DNA from: Corynebacterium sp. zg-331 | GTDB taxonomy: Bacteria; Actinomycetota; Actinomycetes; Mycobacteriales; Mycobacteriaceae | NCBI RefSeq assembly: GCF_014267345.1 | Contig: NZ_JACMYD010000002.1 | Coordinates: 186,001 to 250,000, forward strand | Reading direction: 5' to 3' | Length of the DNA stretch: 64,000 nt | The notes under the pieces: generated by a model | Database searches by the model: none | Told to the model about the DNA's origin: nothing | The model's input: the letters and a program-made list of their open reading frames with translations, nothing else | Position numbers and translations under genes: made by a program | Shown: in pieces, positions 55,626 through 64,000 of the stretch | Layout of the letters: each line of letters opens with the position of its first letter | Position numbering within the stretch: the first letter of the stretch is position 1

Positions 55626-56756
55626 CTAAAGAACGCCCGCCGAGGCCCGCAGCCGCTCCTCCGTCAACCGTCCGTCCGCCACGGCGGCCACCACCTTGTC
55701 GATGGCCTCTCCCACCGCCTCGCCCGAGGACCACAGGGCGCGATCCGCCCCGGCCACCACGGCCTGCGCCACGGCCTCGGCGGTGGACAGGCGCTCGGTG
55801 ATAGCGCGCATCCCGGAGAGGTCGTCAGTGTAGACGGTACCGCCAAAGGGCACGCCCTGCGGGTAGGCGCCGCTGCGCAGCAGACCGTACACGGCGGGAT
55901 CGATGCTCGACGGCACATCCCCCGAGCTCAACCCCGGCACCACCAGGTGGCCCACCATCACCCCGGCGCCCCGGGAATCCGCCAGAGCCGGGCCGTAGCC
56001 GCGCAGGTCGAGATGGCTCAGCCGCTCGATCGGCGGGGTCACCGCCGCTCCCTTATGCGTATCGCCGCTGGCCGCCCCGTGACCGGGGAAATGCTTGAAC
56101 ACCGGCTTGACCCCGGCGGCGTGCAGGCCGCGGGCGAAGGCGGCCGCGTACTGCGCGGCACACTGCGGCTCGGTGCCAAAGGAGCGGTCCCCCACGACCT
56201 CCAGCCCCGCGCTATCCACGTCCAGCACCGGGGCGAAGTCGATGGTGATCCCGCGCTCGCGCAGGCTGCGGCCCATGCGGAGCGCCAGGTCCTCGGTCTC
56301 CTGGGGGCTCATCGTGTCCGCCATCTCCCGCGGGGAGGGAAACTCGCCCAGCACCGAGGAATGGCGCTGGACCCGACCCCCCTCGAAATCAATGGAGACG
56401 CTGAAATCGCGCCCCACCGCCTCGCGCAGGGCCGCGATGTCCCGCCCGGGCTCCGTGAGGATCGCCGGATCGGCCCAGCTGGTGATGAAGATGCCGCCCA
56501 CGCCCTGGCGCAGCTTGACCAGGGCGTCGTCGTAATCCGTCACGCCCACCACCATGAGGGAGGCAGCCAGCGCGCGCAGCTCCTCCGGGGTGGTCTTCGT
56601 CGGCGGCGCCTCGAGGGAGGAGGCCGGCGCGGTAGTCATCGGGGAGGCCGCCGAGGAGGCGGGGGGATCGGCCGGGGCGTCTCCCGGGCCAGCACACCCC
56701 GCCGCGAGGGCCGCGGTGAGGGCCACGACCACCGCGCCACTGTGAAAAAACCGCAT
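55626..56756 (-). CDS. nagZ: Beta-N-acetylhexosaminidase-like lipoprotein (GH3, NagZ type)
   Basis: A 376-residue lipoprotein. The signal peptide ends in LAAGCAG with the lipidated Cys. The GH3 barrel has VSIDFEGGRVQRHSSVLG, the general acid loop KHFPGHGAASGDTH, and the nucleophile region VYTDDLSGMRAI. It removes N-acetylglucosamine from cell-wall fragments, here outside the membrane. ATG 56756 is favoured because AGGAGG lies directly before it; the ATG at 56771 would place the RBS inside the gene. Divergent from the DUF2613/aftD unit. Confidence 0.87.
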   Translation of the reverse strand: MRFFHSGAVVVALTAALAAGCAGPGDAPADPPASSAASPMTTAPASSLEAPPTKTTPEELRALAASLMVVGVTDYDDALVKLRQGVGGIFITSWADPAILTEPGRDIAALREAVGRDFSVSIDFEGGRVQRHSSVLGEFPSPREMADTMSPQETEDLALRMGRSLRERGITIDFAPVLDVDSAGLEVVGDRSFGTEPQCAAQYAAAFARGLHAAGVKPVFKHFPGHGAASGDTHKGAAVTPPIERLSHLDLRGYGPALADSRGAGVMVGHLVVPGLSSGDVPSSIDPAVYGLLRSGAYPQGVPFGGTVYTDDLSGMRAITERLSTAEAVAQAVVAGADRALWSSGEAVGEAIDKVVAAVADGRLTEERLRASAGVL

Positions 56757-56882
56757 GCTCCTCCTCGACATACATCCCGGATACCCAGGTTATCGGATAC
56801 CCGCGCGGGGCCCTCGGGGTGCCCCCACCGTCGGGGCGCGACCCCGGGGAATCCTCCCGGCAACCTGCTAGGCTGTGTGCTC

Positions 56883-57080
56883 ATGGCACGAGCATCCGAT
56901 TCCCTGCCGCGGCGCACCCTGGGGCCCGCCGTGGCCAGCGTGGTCGTGGGCATTGCCCTGGGGGTCATCGCCATCCTCGGCATTTCCTCGTTGAGTCAGC
57001 AGAACGCGGTTCCCGCCGGGGGCACGCCCAACGCGGAAGATTCCCTGCTCGGCGGCCCGGAATATGGTTCCCGCACTTAG
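56883..57080 (+). CDS. DUF2613 small membrane protein
   Basis: A 65-residue protein with one membrane helix (GPAVASVVVGIALGVIAILG) and a short C-terminal tail that includes LLGGPEYGSR. DUF2613 proteins are conserved in corynebacteria beside aftD. The gene overlaps the aftD start by 17 bases. A TAGGCT hexamer 8 nt upstream may give a leaderless transcript for both. Confidence 0.85.
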   Translation: MARASDSLPRRTLGPAVASVVVGIALGVIAILGISSLSQQNAVPAGGTPNAEDSLLGGPEYGSRT

Positions 57081-60000
57081 CCGACGCGCCCCGACCCCCC
57101 GCTGGGGTCACGCCTGGGGGTGGGGCGTGCTCGCCCTAGTGGTTCTCCTTCAACCGTGGGGACGGGTGGCGGCCGACACCAAGCACGACCTCACGGCTAA
57201 CCCGTGGGGCTTCCTGCGCGGCGCGCTGCACTCCTACTCGGATGTCTTTCCCCTGGGGCAAGCGCAGAATCAGGCCTACGGCTACCTGTTTCCCCAGGGT
57301 CTTTTCTTTGCGCTGGCCGAGCCGCTGCCGGATTGGGTAGCGCAGCGCCTGTGGTGGCTGATCATGATGGGGGTGGGCTTTTCCGGCGCCCTGGTGCTGC
57401 TGCGCCGTCTTCACCTCTCGGCCGGCGTGGGCACCCCGGCGAGCAGGTGGGGCGCCGCGCTGCTTTTTGCGCTCAGCCCCCGAACGCTGAGCACGCTAAC
57501 GGCCATCTCCTCGGAAACCTGGCCGGTCATGCTGGCCCCGTGGATCGCGGCGGCCTTCGTGGGGGTGCTCGATCGCCGGGCGGTGGCGGCAGGGGTGCTG
57601 CCGGTGGCGGCCCTGGGGGCGGTCAATGCCACCGCCACGCTGGCCGCCTGCACGCCGGCGGGAGTGATACTGCTGTGGCGGTGCCGACGCCGCGACGCGG
57701 GCGCGGTACGGGTGCTGGCCTGGTGGGTGGCGGGCTGCGCCCTGGTCAGCCTGTGGTGGATCGTTCCCCTGGCGGTGCTGGGGCGCTACGCGCCGCCATT
57801 TATGGACTTCATCGAATCCGCCTTCGTGACCACCCGGTGGCTCAATCCCGCCGAGGTGCTGCGCGGCGCCACCAGCTGGGTCCCCTTTGCCAGCGCGGAG
57901 CGCACCGCGGGCTACCTCGTAGTCACCGAGCCGGTCGTGGTGCTGAGCACCCTGGCGGTGGCGGCGCTGGGGCTGATCGGGCTGCGCCGCGCCCCCCACC
58001 GGGACCCGTGGCTGGTCATGCTGCTGTGCGGCGTGGCGATCCTGGGCGCGGGCTGGTCGGCGGGCGCCCCCTGGGCCGCGCAGTATCAGGCGTTCCTGGA
58101 CGGCGCGGGGGCAGCGCTGCGCAATCTGCACAAGTTCGACCCCCTGGTGCGGTTGCCGCTGGTGGTGGGCCTGGCCGCGCTGGGCAGTGCGCCGCGCGGC
58201 GGCCGAAGCAGGAGCGCGATCGCGCTGGTGGCGGCGGTGGCGTCGATCAGCGTGGCCCCGGCGTGGAGCGCCCGGCTGCTGCCGCAGGGGACCTTCGAGC
58301 AGGTGCCGCAGGAGTGGCGCGAGGCTACGGAGTTTATCAACGCTCACGCCGCCGATACCCGCACGCTGATCCTCCCGGAGGCCGCCTTCGCCCGGCAGGA
58401 ATGGGGCTGGACCCGCGACGAGCCGGCCCAGCCGCTGCTCTCCGTGCCGTGGGTGGTGCGCGACGCGATCCCCCTGGTCGATCCCGAGGCCATTCGCGGC
58501 CTCGACGGCCTGCTCGCGGTGCTGCACGACGACCCCCTGGCCGCCCGCACCACCCTGCACCGCATGGGGATAGGCGCGCTGCTGGTGCGCCACGACCTCG
58601 ACGAGGTCGCCGACCCCGGCGCGGACATCGCGGTGCCGGAGGAGCTGGGCGAGGTGCACCGCTTCGGCGCGATCGAGGCGGTGCTGCTGCCCACCCAACC
58701 CGACATGCGCGTGATAGAGGGCGCGCCTGTGCGCGTGGCGGGCGGCGGGGAATCGCTGGCGCTGCTGGATGCCCTGGGCACGGCAGCCTCCTACGAGCTG
58801 GTGGCGGATCACGCCCAGGTGGTCACGGATACCCCCATGCTGATCGCCCGCAACTACGGCGCCCTCCACGGGGCCCAGTCCGCGCCCCTGGCCGAGCCTC
58901 GGGAGGGGGCCGACGTGCGCAACAGGGTGCCGGATTACCCCAGCGCCGGGCCGCTGACCTCGGTGGCGCAGCGCGGTGGGCGGGTCCAGGCGTCCTCCTC
59001 CGCCTCCGACGCCACCAGCTTCGGCGGCGCGGATCCGGCGCGCTCCCCCACCGCCGCGGTGGACGGGGAACAGCGGACCGCCTGGTATCCGGCCCCCGGC
59101 CCCGCCCGCGGCCAATGGCTGGAGGTGATCCCGGACTCCCCGGTCACGAAGGTCACCGTCACTACCACCGAGGACGCCACGCTGCGCGTGAACTCGCAGG
59201 AGGTGCGCACCCGCGCCGGCGAACCCTCCACGGTGCGGTGGGACGCCCCGGCCTCGGCGGTGCGCCTCACGCTGGGCTCGATCACGGGAATCGCGGAGGT
59301 GCTACTGCCCGAACACCCGGTGGAGCGCGTGGTCACCGTGCCCGATACCTCCCCGGAGGTGGAGCAGTTCGTGTTCCAGCGGCTCGCGGTGGACACCGGC
59401 GTGCTCCTCCGCGAGTTCACCGCGCCCAGGAACATGCGGGTGCGCATCGAGTCCCCCACCGACCAGCCGGTGCGCATCGACGGCACCGAGCACGCCCCCG
59501 GCGAGACGGTCGCGCTGGCCGCCGGCACGCACCGAGTGCGCAGCCCGGCGATGTGGGTGCGCCTGAGCGAGAACCAACCGGCCTCCCCGCTGAGCCGGGA
59601 CGTCCGCGACCGCATCGACCCTACCGGCGCGGAGCGGCTGGTGGTGACCAACCGGGCGGCCAACCCCGGGCTGCGCATGACCGTGGGCGGGGTGTCCCTC
59701 ACCCCCCGCACGGTGGAGGCCGGGGTACAGGCGTTCGTGCTGCCCGCCGGGGTGGGCGGCGCGATCGACATGGGCTTTGCCGGCGAGCGCGCCTACCGGG
59801 TGGGCCTGATCGGCGGGCTGATCCTCGCGGCGCTCACCGCGCTGTGGGCGGTGGGCGTGACCGTCCGCCGCGGCGCCCCCACTCCCACTACCGGGGAAAA
59901 CCGGACCCAGGGGCGAGGGGCGTGGCTGCCCTGCCTGGCTGTGTGCGGCCTGCTCGGCGGGCTACCGGGGGTGGGCACGGCGGTGGCCTCCTGGCTGGTG

Positions 60001-60249
60001 CTGCGGTGGAGCACCTGGCGACCCGGCTGGTTCATCGCCGCCACCCTGGGCATCGCGGGGGCGTGGCTGGCCCGCGCCCCCTGGCCCAGCGTCGACTATG
60101 CCGGGGATTCGCCGTTCCTAGGGTTATGCGTGCTCGCGGCCCTGGGGGCGGCGTGCGCGCCACCGGCTCAGGATCGCCCGGCGCGCGGGTACCTCCACCC
60201 ACTCGTAGCTCGCCGCCGCCACCACGGTGCTCAACGGGAGCGCGGCTAG
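57064..60249 (+). CDS. aftD: Alpha-(1->3)-arabinofuranosyltransferase AftD
   Basis: A 1061-residue polytopic GT-C glycosyltransferase. About ten N-terminal membrane helices (to about 400) are followed by a large extracytoplasmic carbohydrate-binding-like region (about 400-900) and further helices at the end. The first loop has DTKHDLTANPWGFL, with Asp residues suited to catalysis, and GYLFPQGLFFAL. It adds arabinofuranose branches to arabinogalactan from decaprenyl-phosphoryl-arabinose. It is shorter than the mycobacterial enzyme, as in other corynebacteria. Its last 126 bp overlap the convergent acyltransferase gene. Confidence 0.88.
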   Translation: MVPALSRRAPTPRWGHAWGWGVLALVVLLQPWGRVAADTKHDLTANPWGFLRGALHSYSDVFPLGQAQNQAYGYLFPQGLFFALAEPLPDWVAQRLWWLIMMGVGFSGALVLLRRLHLSAGVGTPASRWGAALLFALSPRTLSTLTAISSETWPVMLAPWIAAAFVGVLDRRAVAAGVLPVAALGAVNATATLAACTPAGVILLWRCRRRDAGAVRVLAWWVAGCALVSLWWIVPLAVLGRYAPPFMDFIESAFVTTRWLNPAEVLRGATSWVPFASAERTAGYLVVTEPVVVLSTLAVAALGLIGLRRAPHRDPWLVMLLCGVAILGAGWSAGAPWAAQYQAFLDGAGAALRNLHKFDPLVRLPLVVGLAALGSAPRGGRSRSAIALVAAVASISVAPAWSARLLPQGTFEQVPQEWREATEFINAHAADTRTLILPEAAFARQEWGWTRDEPAQPLLSVPWVVRDAIPLVDPEAIRGLDGLLAVLHDDPLAARTTLHRMGIGALLVRHDLDEVADPGADIAVPEELGEVHRFGAIEAVLLPTQPDMRVIEGAPVRVAGGGESLALLDALGTAASYELVADHAQVVTDTPMLIARNYGALHGAQSAPLAEPREGADVRNRVPDYPSAGPLTSVAQRGGRVQASSSASDATSFGGADPARSPTAAVDGEQRTAWYPAPGPARGQWLEVIPDSPVTKVTVTTTEDATLRVNSQEVRTRAGEPSTVRWDAPASAVRLTLGSITGIAEVLLPEHPVERVVTVPDTSPEVEQFVFQRLAVDTGVLLREFTAPRNMRVRIESPTDQPVRIDGTEHAPGETVALAAGTHRVRSPAMWVRLSENQPASPLSRDVRDRIDPTGAERLVVTNRAANPGLRMTVGGVSLTPRTVEAGVQAFVLPAGVGGAIDMGFAGERAYRVGLIGGLILAALTALWAVGVTVRRGAPTPTTGENRTQGRGAWLPCLAVCGLLGGLPGVGTAVASWLVLRWSTWRPGWFIAATLGIAGAWLARAPWPSVDYAGDSPFLGLCVLAALGAACAPPAQDRPARGYLHPLVARRRHHGAQRERG

Positions 60250-61299
60250 GGCCACCACCGCGCTGTGGGCGAGGTTGCCGCTGAACAGGGGAATGCCCAG
60301 GGCAGGGAACACCACCGCGAGCACCACCACGTGCCACAGGAATATCGAGTACGACCAGCGTCCCAGGGCGCGCGCGGCGGGGTGCGCCAGCGCGTCGCGG
60401 GGACGAGGCGCCAGGGCATAGGGCCACACGACCGCCGCCGCGAAGGCCGCGCCGGCGACGATCCGCAGGTTAAACTGCCCCGGGCTGGGGTGGGTGAGGC
60501 CCAGGGGCCCAAACCATTCCTGGCCCGCCACCCAGGCCAGCCCCAGGGCCAGGGCCCACCACAGCCACCGCCGGTGCAGGAGCCGGACGAGGAGGCGGGA
60601 GCGACGCACCAGGGGTTCCGCCTCGGCGGCCACCAGGCCCACGGCAAACCAGCTGGCGTAGGCCGGCGGCCAGATCTGCATATTCGGCCAACCGTTGCCT
60701 GGGGTGGCCGCCACCGGAGGCCACCACGGCCACCCCAGGCTGGCGGCCGCACCCAGCGCGATGAGCGCCACCCTCACCCGGCGCGAGGGCAACGCACCCA
60801 CCGTGAGCGCCAACAGCGGCAGCACCAGGTAAAAGGCCACCTCCACGCACAGGGACCACAGGTGCGTCAGCCCCCCCACCAAGCCGTGGGGGAGATAAAT
60901 CTGGGTGAAGGTCAGCTGCGCGAGCGCCGCGGCGGGCTGGGTGCCAAAGGCCTCGGGCGCAAAGAGCAGCACCGCTAGCACGCAGACCGCGTAGGCCGGA
61001 ACGATGCGGGCGAAGCGATGGAGGTAGTAGGCGCCCACGCGGCGATCATCGCGGTGGCGGCGCCACAGCAGGAAGGCGGAGAGCGCAAAGAACACGGCCA
61101 CGAAAAAATCGAGGCGCGCGGTGAGGGCGCCGAGGGTTCCGGCGGGGTCGAGACCAGTGTGGAAGGCCACGTGGGTGAGCAGCACGCCGTAGGCCGCCAC
61201 GGCGCGCAGCCCCTCCAGGGAGGGCAGAAAGCCGGTTGCGTAGGATGAATCCGGTACCCGTCGGGCCGCGGCTACCCTGGCTTTCGGCGGCGTCGTCAC
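60124..61299 (-). CDS. Acyltransferase-3 family membrane protein
   Basis: A 391-residue protein with about ten membrane helices. It opens FLPSLEGLRAVAAYGVLLTH with the catalytic His-type motif, followed by FFVAVFFALSAFLLWRRH and HRFARIVPAYAVCVLAVLL. Such enzymes O-acylate peptidoglycan, polysaccharide or glycolipids; in corynebacteria, mycolate or sugar acetylation is possible. The start is GTG 61299 behind a TAGGGT hexamer 7 nt upstream; the longer upstream frame is not coding. Confidence 0.88.
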   Translation of the reverse strand: MTTPPKARVAAARRVPDSSYATGFLPSLEGLRAVAAYGVLLTHVAFHTGLDPAGTLGALTARLDFFVAVFFALSAFLLWRRHRDDRRVGAYYLHRFARIVPAYAVCVLAVLLFAPEAFGTQPAAALAQLTFTQIYLPHGLVGGLTHLWSLCVEVAFYLVLPLLALTVGALPSRRVRVALIALGAAASLGWPWWPPVAATPGNGWPNMQIWPPAYASWFAVGLVAAEAEPLVRRSRLLVRLLHRRWLWWALALGLAWVAGQEWFGPLGLTHPSPGQFNLRIVAGAAFAAAVVWPYALAPRPRDALAHPAARALGRWSYSIFLWHVVVLAVVFPALGIPLFSGNLAHSAVVALAALPLSTVVAAASYEWVEVPARRAILSRWRARRPQGREHA

Positions 61300-61306
61300 C
61301 GCTCCC

Positions 61307-61312
61307 ACCCTA
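61307..61312 (-). promoter_or_regulatory. -10 hexamer TAGGGT of a leaderless promoter
   Basis: TAGGGT, 7 nt, then GTG 61299. Confidence 0.6.
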
Positions 61313-61326
61313 GTGGAAGGATCATC

Positions 61327-62370
61327 GTGACTGGTACCCGCAGGTGGTTGATTGCCCTGGTCATCGCGGCCGTCGCGCTCACGCTCAGCGGCGACGTCCT
61401 CCCGCGCGCGATACTGGGCTCGATGAAGAAGCTCGACGTGGGGACCACCGTGTCCGTGCGCACCGAACCCGCCACCGCCAGCGTCCTCGACGTGGCAGCC
61501 TGGCGGCGGCGCGGCCCGCAGGACTGCGCGGAGCTGCGCTGCTACCAGACCACCGCGCCCCTCCAGGAGACCTCCGAGATCAGCGTGCTTCCCGGGGACG
61601 ATAAGAAGGAGGCGGTGATCCAGGCCCACACCGCCCTGGGGCGGATGCAGTGGCACGACTCGGTGCGGGTGGCGCGCCACTCCGCCTTCCCGGTCTCGGG
61701 GGACAGCGGCGCGCTGAGCGCGCAGGGCTCGCTGGCCGGGGTACTCACCGGGGGGGAGAGCGGGCCGCTGGGCCGCGACGGGCTGCACTATCGCTTCCCC
61801 TCCACCACGGAGCAAAAGTCCTACCCCTTCTTCGACCCGTGGAGCCTGCGCTCCGCGCCCATCGACTACGTGGATAAAACAGAACACTATTTTCTCTTTC
61901 ACCAGGACGTCGCCCCCGTTGCGCTCGGCCCGAACTCCCCCACGCTGCTGCACGCCGAACCGCTCAGCGGCCCGGCCAGCTCCTTCTATTCGGCCGAGGA
62001 GCTCACCACCCTGGGGCTGCGCGCCGCGGACCCGATCACGCTCAATCCCTTCTACGCCGCCAGCCGCACGCTCACGGTGGAACCGGCCTCCGGGCGAATC
62101 ATTCAGGAGCACGAGCACCGGGTAGTGATCCTTGCCGCCACGGAGGAGGAGGCCCAGCAGGCCGCCGCCGAGGAACCCTCGGGCAGGGTGCTCTATCGCG
62201 CCGACACCCGCTGGGACGCGGACACCGTGGCCGCCCACGCGCGGGCCGCCGATCGGGTGGTGGCAACCCAGCAACGCATGGCCGTGCTGGCCTGGGTATC
62301 CAAGACCCTGCGCCTGCTGATCGTCCTCGCCTTCCTCCTCGTGCTGGCCCGGGCCCGGCGTGCGCACTAA
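61327..62370 (+). CDS. DUF3068 envelope protein
   Basis: A 347-residue protein with an N-terminal helix (LIALVIAAVALTLSGDVLP), a large extracytoplasmic beta-rich domain (about 40-310, including KSYPFFDPWSLRSAPIDYV and LNPFYAASRTLTVEPASGR), and a C-terminal helix (about 318-340). DUF3068 occurs in mycolic-acid actinobacteria and has been linked to envelope or porin-like functions; its role is not settled. GTG 61327 is the start, with AAGGA upstream. It overlaps the next gene by 11 bases. Confidence 0.85.
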   Translation: MTGTRRWLIALVIAAVALTLSGDVLPRAILGSMKKLDVGTTVSVRTEPATASVLDVAAWRRRGPQDCAELRCYQTTAPLQETSEISVLPGDDKKEAVIQAHTALGRMQWHDSVRVARHSAFPVSGDSGALSAQGSLAGVLTGGESGPLGRDGLHYRFPSTTEQKSYPFFDPWSLRSAPIDYVDKTEHYFLFHQDVAPVALGPNSPTLLHAEPLSGPASSFYSAEELTTLGLRAADPITLNPFYAASRTLTVEPASGRIIQEHEHRVVILAATEEEAQQAAAEEPSGRVLYRADTRWDADTVAAHARAADRVVATQQRMAVLAWVSKTLRLLIVLAFLLVLARARRAH

Positions 62371-63865
62371 AACCACGGGGTCGGCCCTGCCCACCGTCCT
62401 GCTGAGCGCCTGGGCGACGCTGCTGGTGGGGCTGGTGACCCTGCCCCTGTTTCATCCCGGCGCGCTCGCGCTGCGGGACATGATGGTGCTCGACCACCCG
62501 GCGCTGAGCCTCAACGCCCTGGGCTGGGGGGATCTCCCGGCGCGCGGGGCGCCCCAGGAGGGCATCCTCGCCCTTGCCGGGACCGTACTGCCCGCCTCGT
62601 GGCTGGTGCGGGCGGGCATGGCCGCGGCGGCGATCGGCGCCGCGGCGGGCAGCTGCCTGCTGGCGCTCCACCTGCGCGCCGGGCGGTGGGGCTGCGCGGC
62701 GGCCCTCGCGCTGGGGGTGGCCAACCCGGCCATCATCGAGCGCCTGCTGCAGGGGCAGTGGTCGCTGGTCCTCTGCGGCTGGCTGTTGCCGCTGATCGCC
62801 TGGGCCGGGTTGGGCGGTCGCCCCCGCGCCCAATGGGCGGCGATGTGGGGGGCCTCGCTCAGCCCCACCGGGGGCATGCTCGCCCTGCTCACTGCCCTGA
62901 CCACCGCCCAGAAGCGGCGCTGGGCCACGACGCTGATTGGGGTGGTGCTGTGCGCGCCGTGGTGGGTTCCCGGCCTGCTCGCCGGGGCGGATACCACCTC
63001 CACCACCCGCGCGGTGGCGGCGTTTGCCCCCCGCGCCGAGGCCTTCGCCGGTACCCCCGGCACGCTGCTCGGCCTGGGCGGGATCTGGAACGCCGCGGCC
63101 GCCCCACCCTCGCGCGAGGCCGGGGCCGCGCTCGCCGGGGTGGCGCTGTTCTTCCTGCTGTGCGCCGGGTGGCGGCGCTGCCCGCGTGGGCTGCTCGTAC
63201 TCGGCGCCCTGGGCCTGGGGGTGGCGCTGGCGGCGTGGGCGCTGCCCTCGGCGATGGGCATGGCCGTGGGCGGTGTTCCGGGCGGGGGGCTGCTGCGGGA
63301 TGCCCACAAGTTCGTGCTGCTCGCCGCGCCCGGCTACATCGCCCTGGCCGCCGCGCTGCGCCCCGGTCCCGCCGCCGGGGCGTTCCTGCTCTGTGCTCTG
63401 CAGCTCATCGACGCCCCCGTGGCCCTCGGCGCGCTGCGCCCGCTGCCCCCGGAGGCCCTTCCGGTGCCCCCGGCCGCCATGCGCGCGGCGCAGCACCAGG
63501 CGGCCGGGCGGACGGCGCTCGTGGTGGGGGAGCACTCCGGGGCCCTGGTCAGCGCGGGCGGGCGCGTCTTGGTCAATCCCTGGTGGAAGGCGCTGGCCGC
63601 CGTGGAGCCGGGCAGCCTCAGCGTGGACGGCGTGGAGGTCGATCCCCCCTCCCCGCGCTGGGTAGCCGCCACGGCGGCCTGGCGCTCCGGCGACCTGCCC
63701 GAGCTGGAAAGCCTGGGGGTGGGGCTGGTGGTGGACGGCGCCACCGGCACCGTCCTCGCGGAGACCCCCGCCCCAGCACCGACGCGCACCCGCGGGCTCG
63801 CCCTGCTGGGGGCGTGGTTGGCGGTGGTGCCCCTGGCGCTGCTGCTTAGTCGGCGGCGGAAGTGA
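62360..63865 (+). CDS. Polytopic membrane protein of the envelope cluster
   Basis: A 501-residue protein with about ten hydrophobic helices and the fragments LALGVANPAIIERLLQGQWS and GMAVGGVPGGGLLRDAHKFV. These resemble the AftD region (LNPAEVLRG, LRNLHKFDPLVRLPL) and suggest a distantly related GT-C or glycan-handling protein; I do not assign a reaction. It starts at GTG 62360 inside the DUF3068 gene and is therefore coupled to it. Its end overlaps the convergent glycosyltransferase gene by 20 bp. Confidence 0.75.
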   Translation: MRTKTTGSALPTVLLSAWATLLVGLVTLPLFHPGALALRDMMVLDHPALSLNALGWGDLPARGAPQEGILALAGTVLPASWLVRAGMAAAAIGAAAGSCLLALHLRAGRWGCAAALALGVANPAIIERLLQGQWSLVLCGWLLPLIAWAGLGGRPRAQWAAMWGASLSPTGGMLALLTALTTAQKRRWATTLIGVVLCAPWWVPGLLAGADTTSTTRAVAAFAPRAEAFAGTPGTLLGLGGIWNAAAAPPSREAGAALAGVALFFLLCAGWRRCPRGLLVLGALGLGVALAAWALPSAMGMAVGGVPGGGLLRDAHKFVLLAAPGYIALAAALRPGPAAGAFLLCALQLIDAPVALGALRPLPPEALPVPPAAMRAAQHQAAGRTALVVGEHSGALVSAGGRVLVNPWWKALAAVEPGSLSVDGVEVDPPSPRWVAATAAWRSGDLPELESLGVGLVVDGATGTVLAETPAPAPTRTRGLALLGAWLAVVPLALLLSRRRK

Positions 63866-64000
63866 CGTCGCTCAGCAGCCGCTCGAAGCGCGCCCCGGCC
63901 TCCGCCCAGGAAAAGGCCGTGGCCTTGCGCCGCGCGGCCTGGCCCAGGCGGCGGCGGGCGGGGGCGTCGTCGAGCAGATCCCGCACGGCTGAGGTCAGCT
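63846..64000 (-). CDS. Glycosyltransferase C-terminus (cut by window edge)
   Basis: Only the last 51 residues are visible: AVRDLLDDAPARRRLGQAAR, then AFSWAEAGARFERLLSDV and a stop. This matches the C-terminal helix of GT4-family glycosyltransferases (FSW....FERLL), which swings back over the nucleotide-sugar domain. The substrate is unknown. Confidence 0.65.
   Translation of the reverse strand, partial: LTSAVRDLLDDAPARRRLGQAARRKATAFSWAEAGARFERLLSDVTSAAD

Noticed and set aside
57204..60284. 1026-codon alternate plus-strand frame inside aftD
   Set aside because: Arg/Gly/Pro-rich composition in the wrong phase; the 57064-60249 frame has membrane helices and the AftD pattern.

Overview
The window reads as a chromosomal stretch of a high-GC mycolic-acid actinobacterium, most likely a Corynebacterium. 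The supporting markers are an AftD-type arabinofuranosyltransferase with a DUF2613 neighbour and a DUF3068 protein, the dnaK-grpE-dnaJ-hspR operon with HAIR operators upstream of both dnaK and clpB, the corynebacterial cysIXHDNYZ-type sulfur operon, an alaT-like aminotransferase, the pyrE/SpoU methyltransferase/GH76 cluster, and many genes whose start codon lies exactly 7 nt after a TANNNT -10 hexamer (leaderless mRNAs). Coding density is high and genes lie on both strands; most very long reading frames antisense to real genes are GC-driven shadows.

Layout. 1-3.2 kb (minus strand): GH76 hydrolase (cut by the edge), SpoU methyltransferase, pyrE, an anchored hypothetical protein and a small secreted protein. 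3.3-8.1 kb: clpB, then an AlbA_2/Schlafen-type ATP-binding protein gene flanked on both sides by a 116-bp direct repeat that carries 11-bp-phased GTTGTT boxes. 8.1-13.6 kb: GltS-type symporter, a hairpin-rich intergenic region of about 650 bp, globin/reductase, nitrilase, and a small helical protein plus DUF1023 hydrolase pair. 13.6-17.6 kb: HspR-controlled chaperone operon. 18-21.4 kb: PepSY lipoprotein, gene remnants, AI-2E-family permease, DUF1707 protein. 21.4-28 kb: seven-gene assimilatory sulfate-reduction operon in which every junction overlaps. 28.3-33.5 kb: PhoD phosphatase, membrane Fe-S oxidoreductase with a proline-rich tail, second DUF1707 protein. 33.6-35.5 kb: a second AlbA_2-type gene, frameshifted, again between two copies of its own (different) repeat. 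35.5-46.7 kb: alaT, YibE/F protein, acyl-CoA ligase, self-sufficient CYP102-like P450, a 50-aa microprotein, secreted SGNH lipase, UDP-glucose dehydrogenase, dcd. 46.8-49 kb: tRNA-Gly(CCC) followed by a small accessory region with phage-type gene remnants and an intact AbiF/AbiD-type (HEPN) defence gene behind a stretch of three hairpins that looks like a structured RNA. 49-53 kb: TetR/flavin reductase/FMN monooxygenase and HxlR/quinone-oxidoreductase modules, each with palindromic operators. 53-64 kb: cell-envelope cluster (degenerate J-domain membrane protein, VanW protein, NagZ-like lipoprotein, DUF2613, AftD, acyltransferase-3, DUF3068, polytopic membrane protein, glycosyltransferase end).

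The most interesting signal is the pair of AlbA_2/Schlafen-type genes. They are about 27 kb apart, not close copies, and use unrelated repeat sequences, yet share one architecture: promoter-side repeat, gene, and a direct copy of the repeat touching the stop codon. A solo repeat-like sequence lies at 36.8 kb. In the first case the downstream copy sits in clpB's promoter region in the same orientation. I treat this as a candidate undescribed regulatory or mobile gene cassette. The AbiF gene with its possible RNA partner is the second candidate system.
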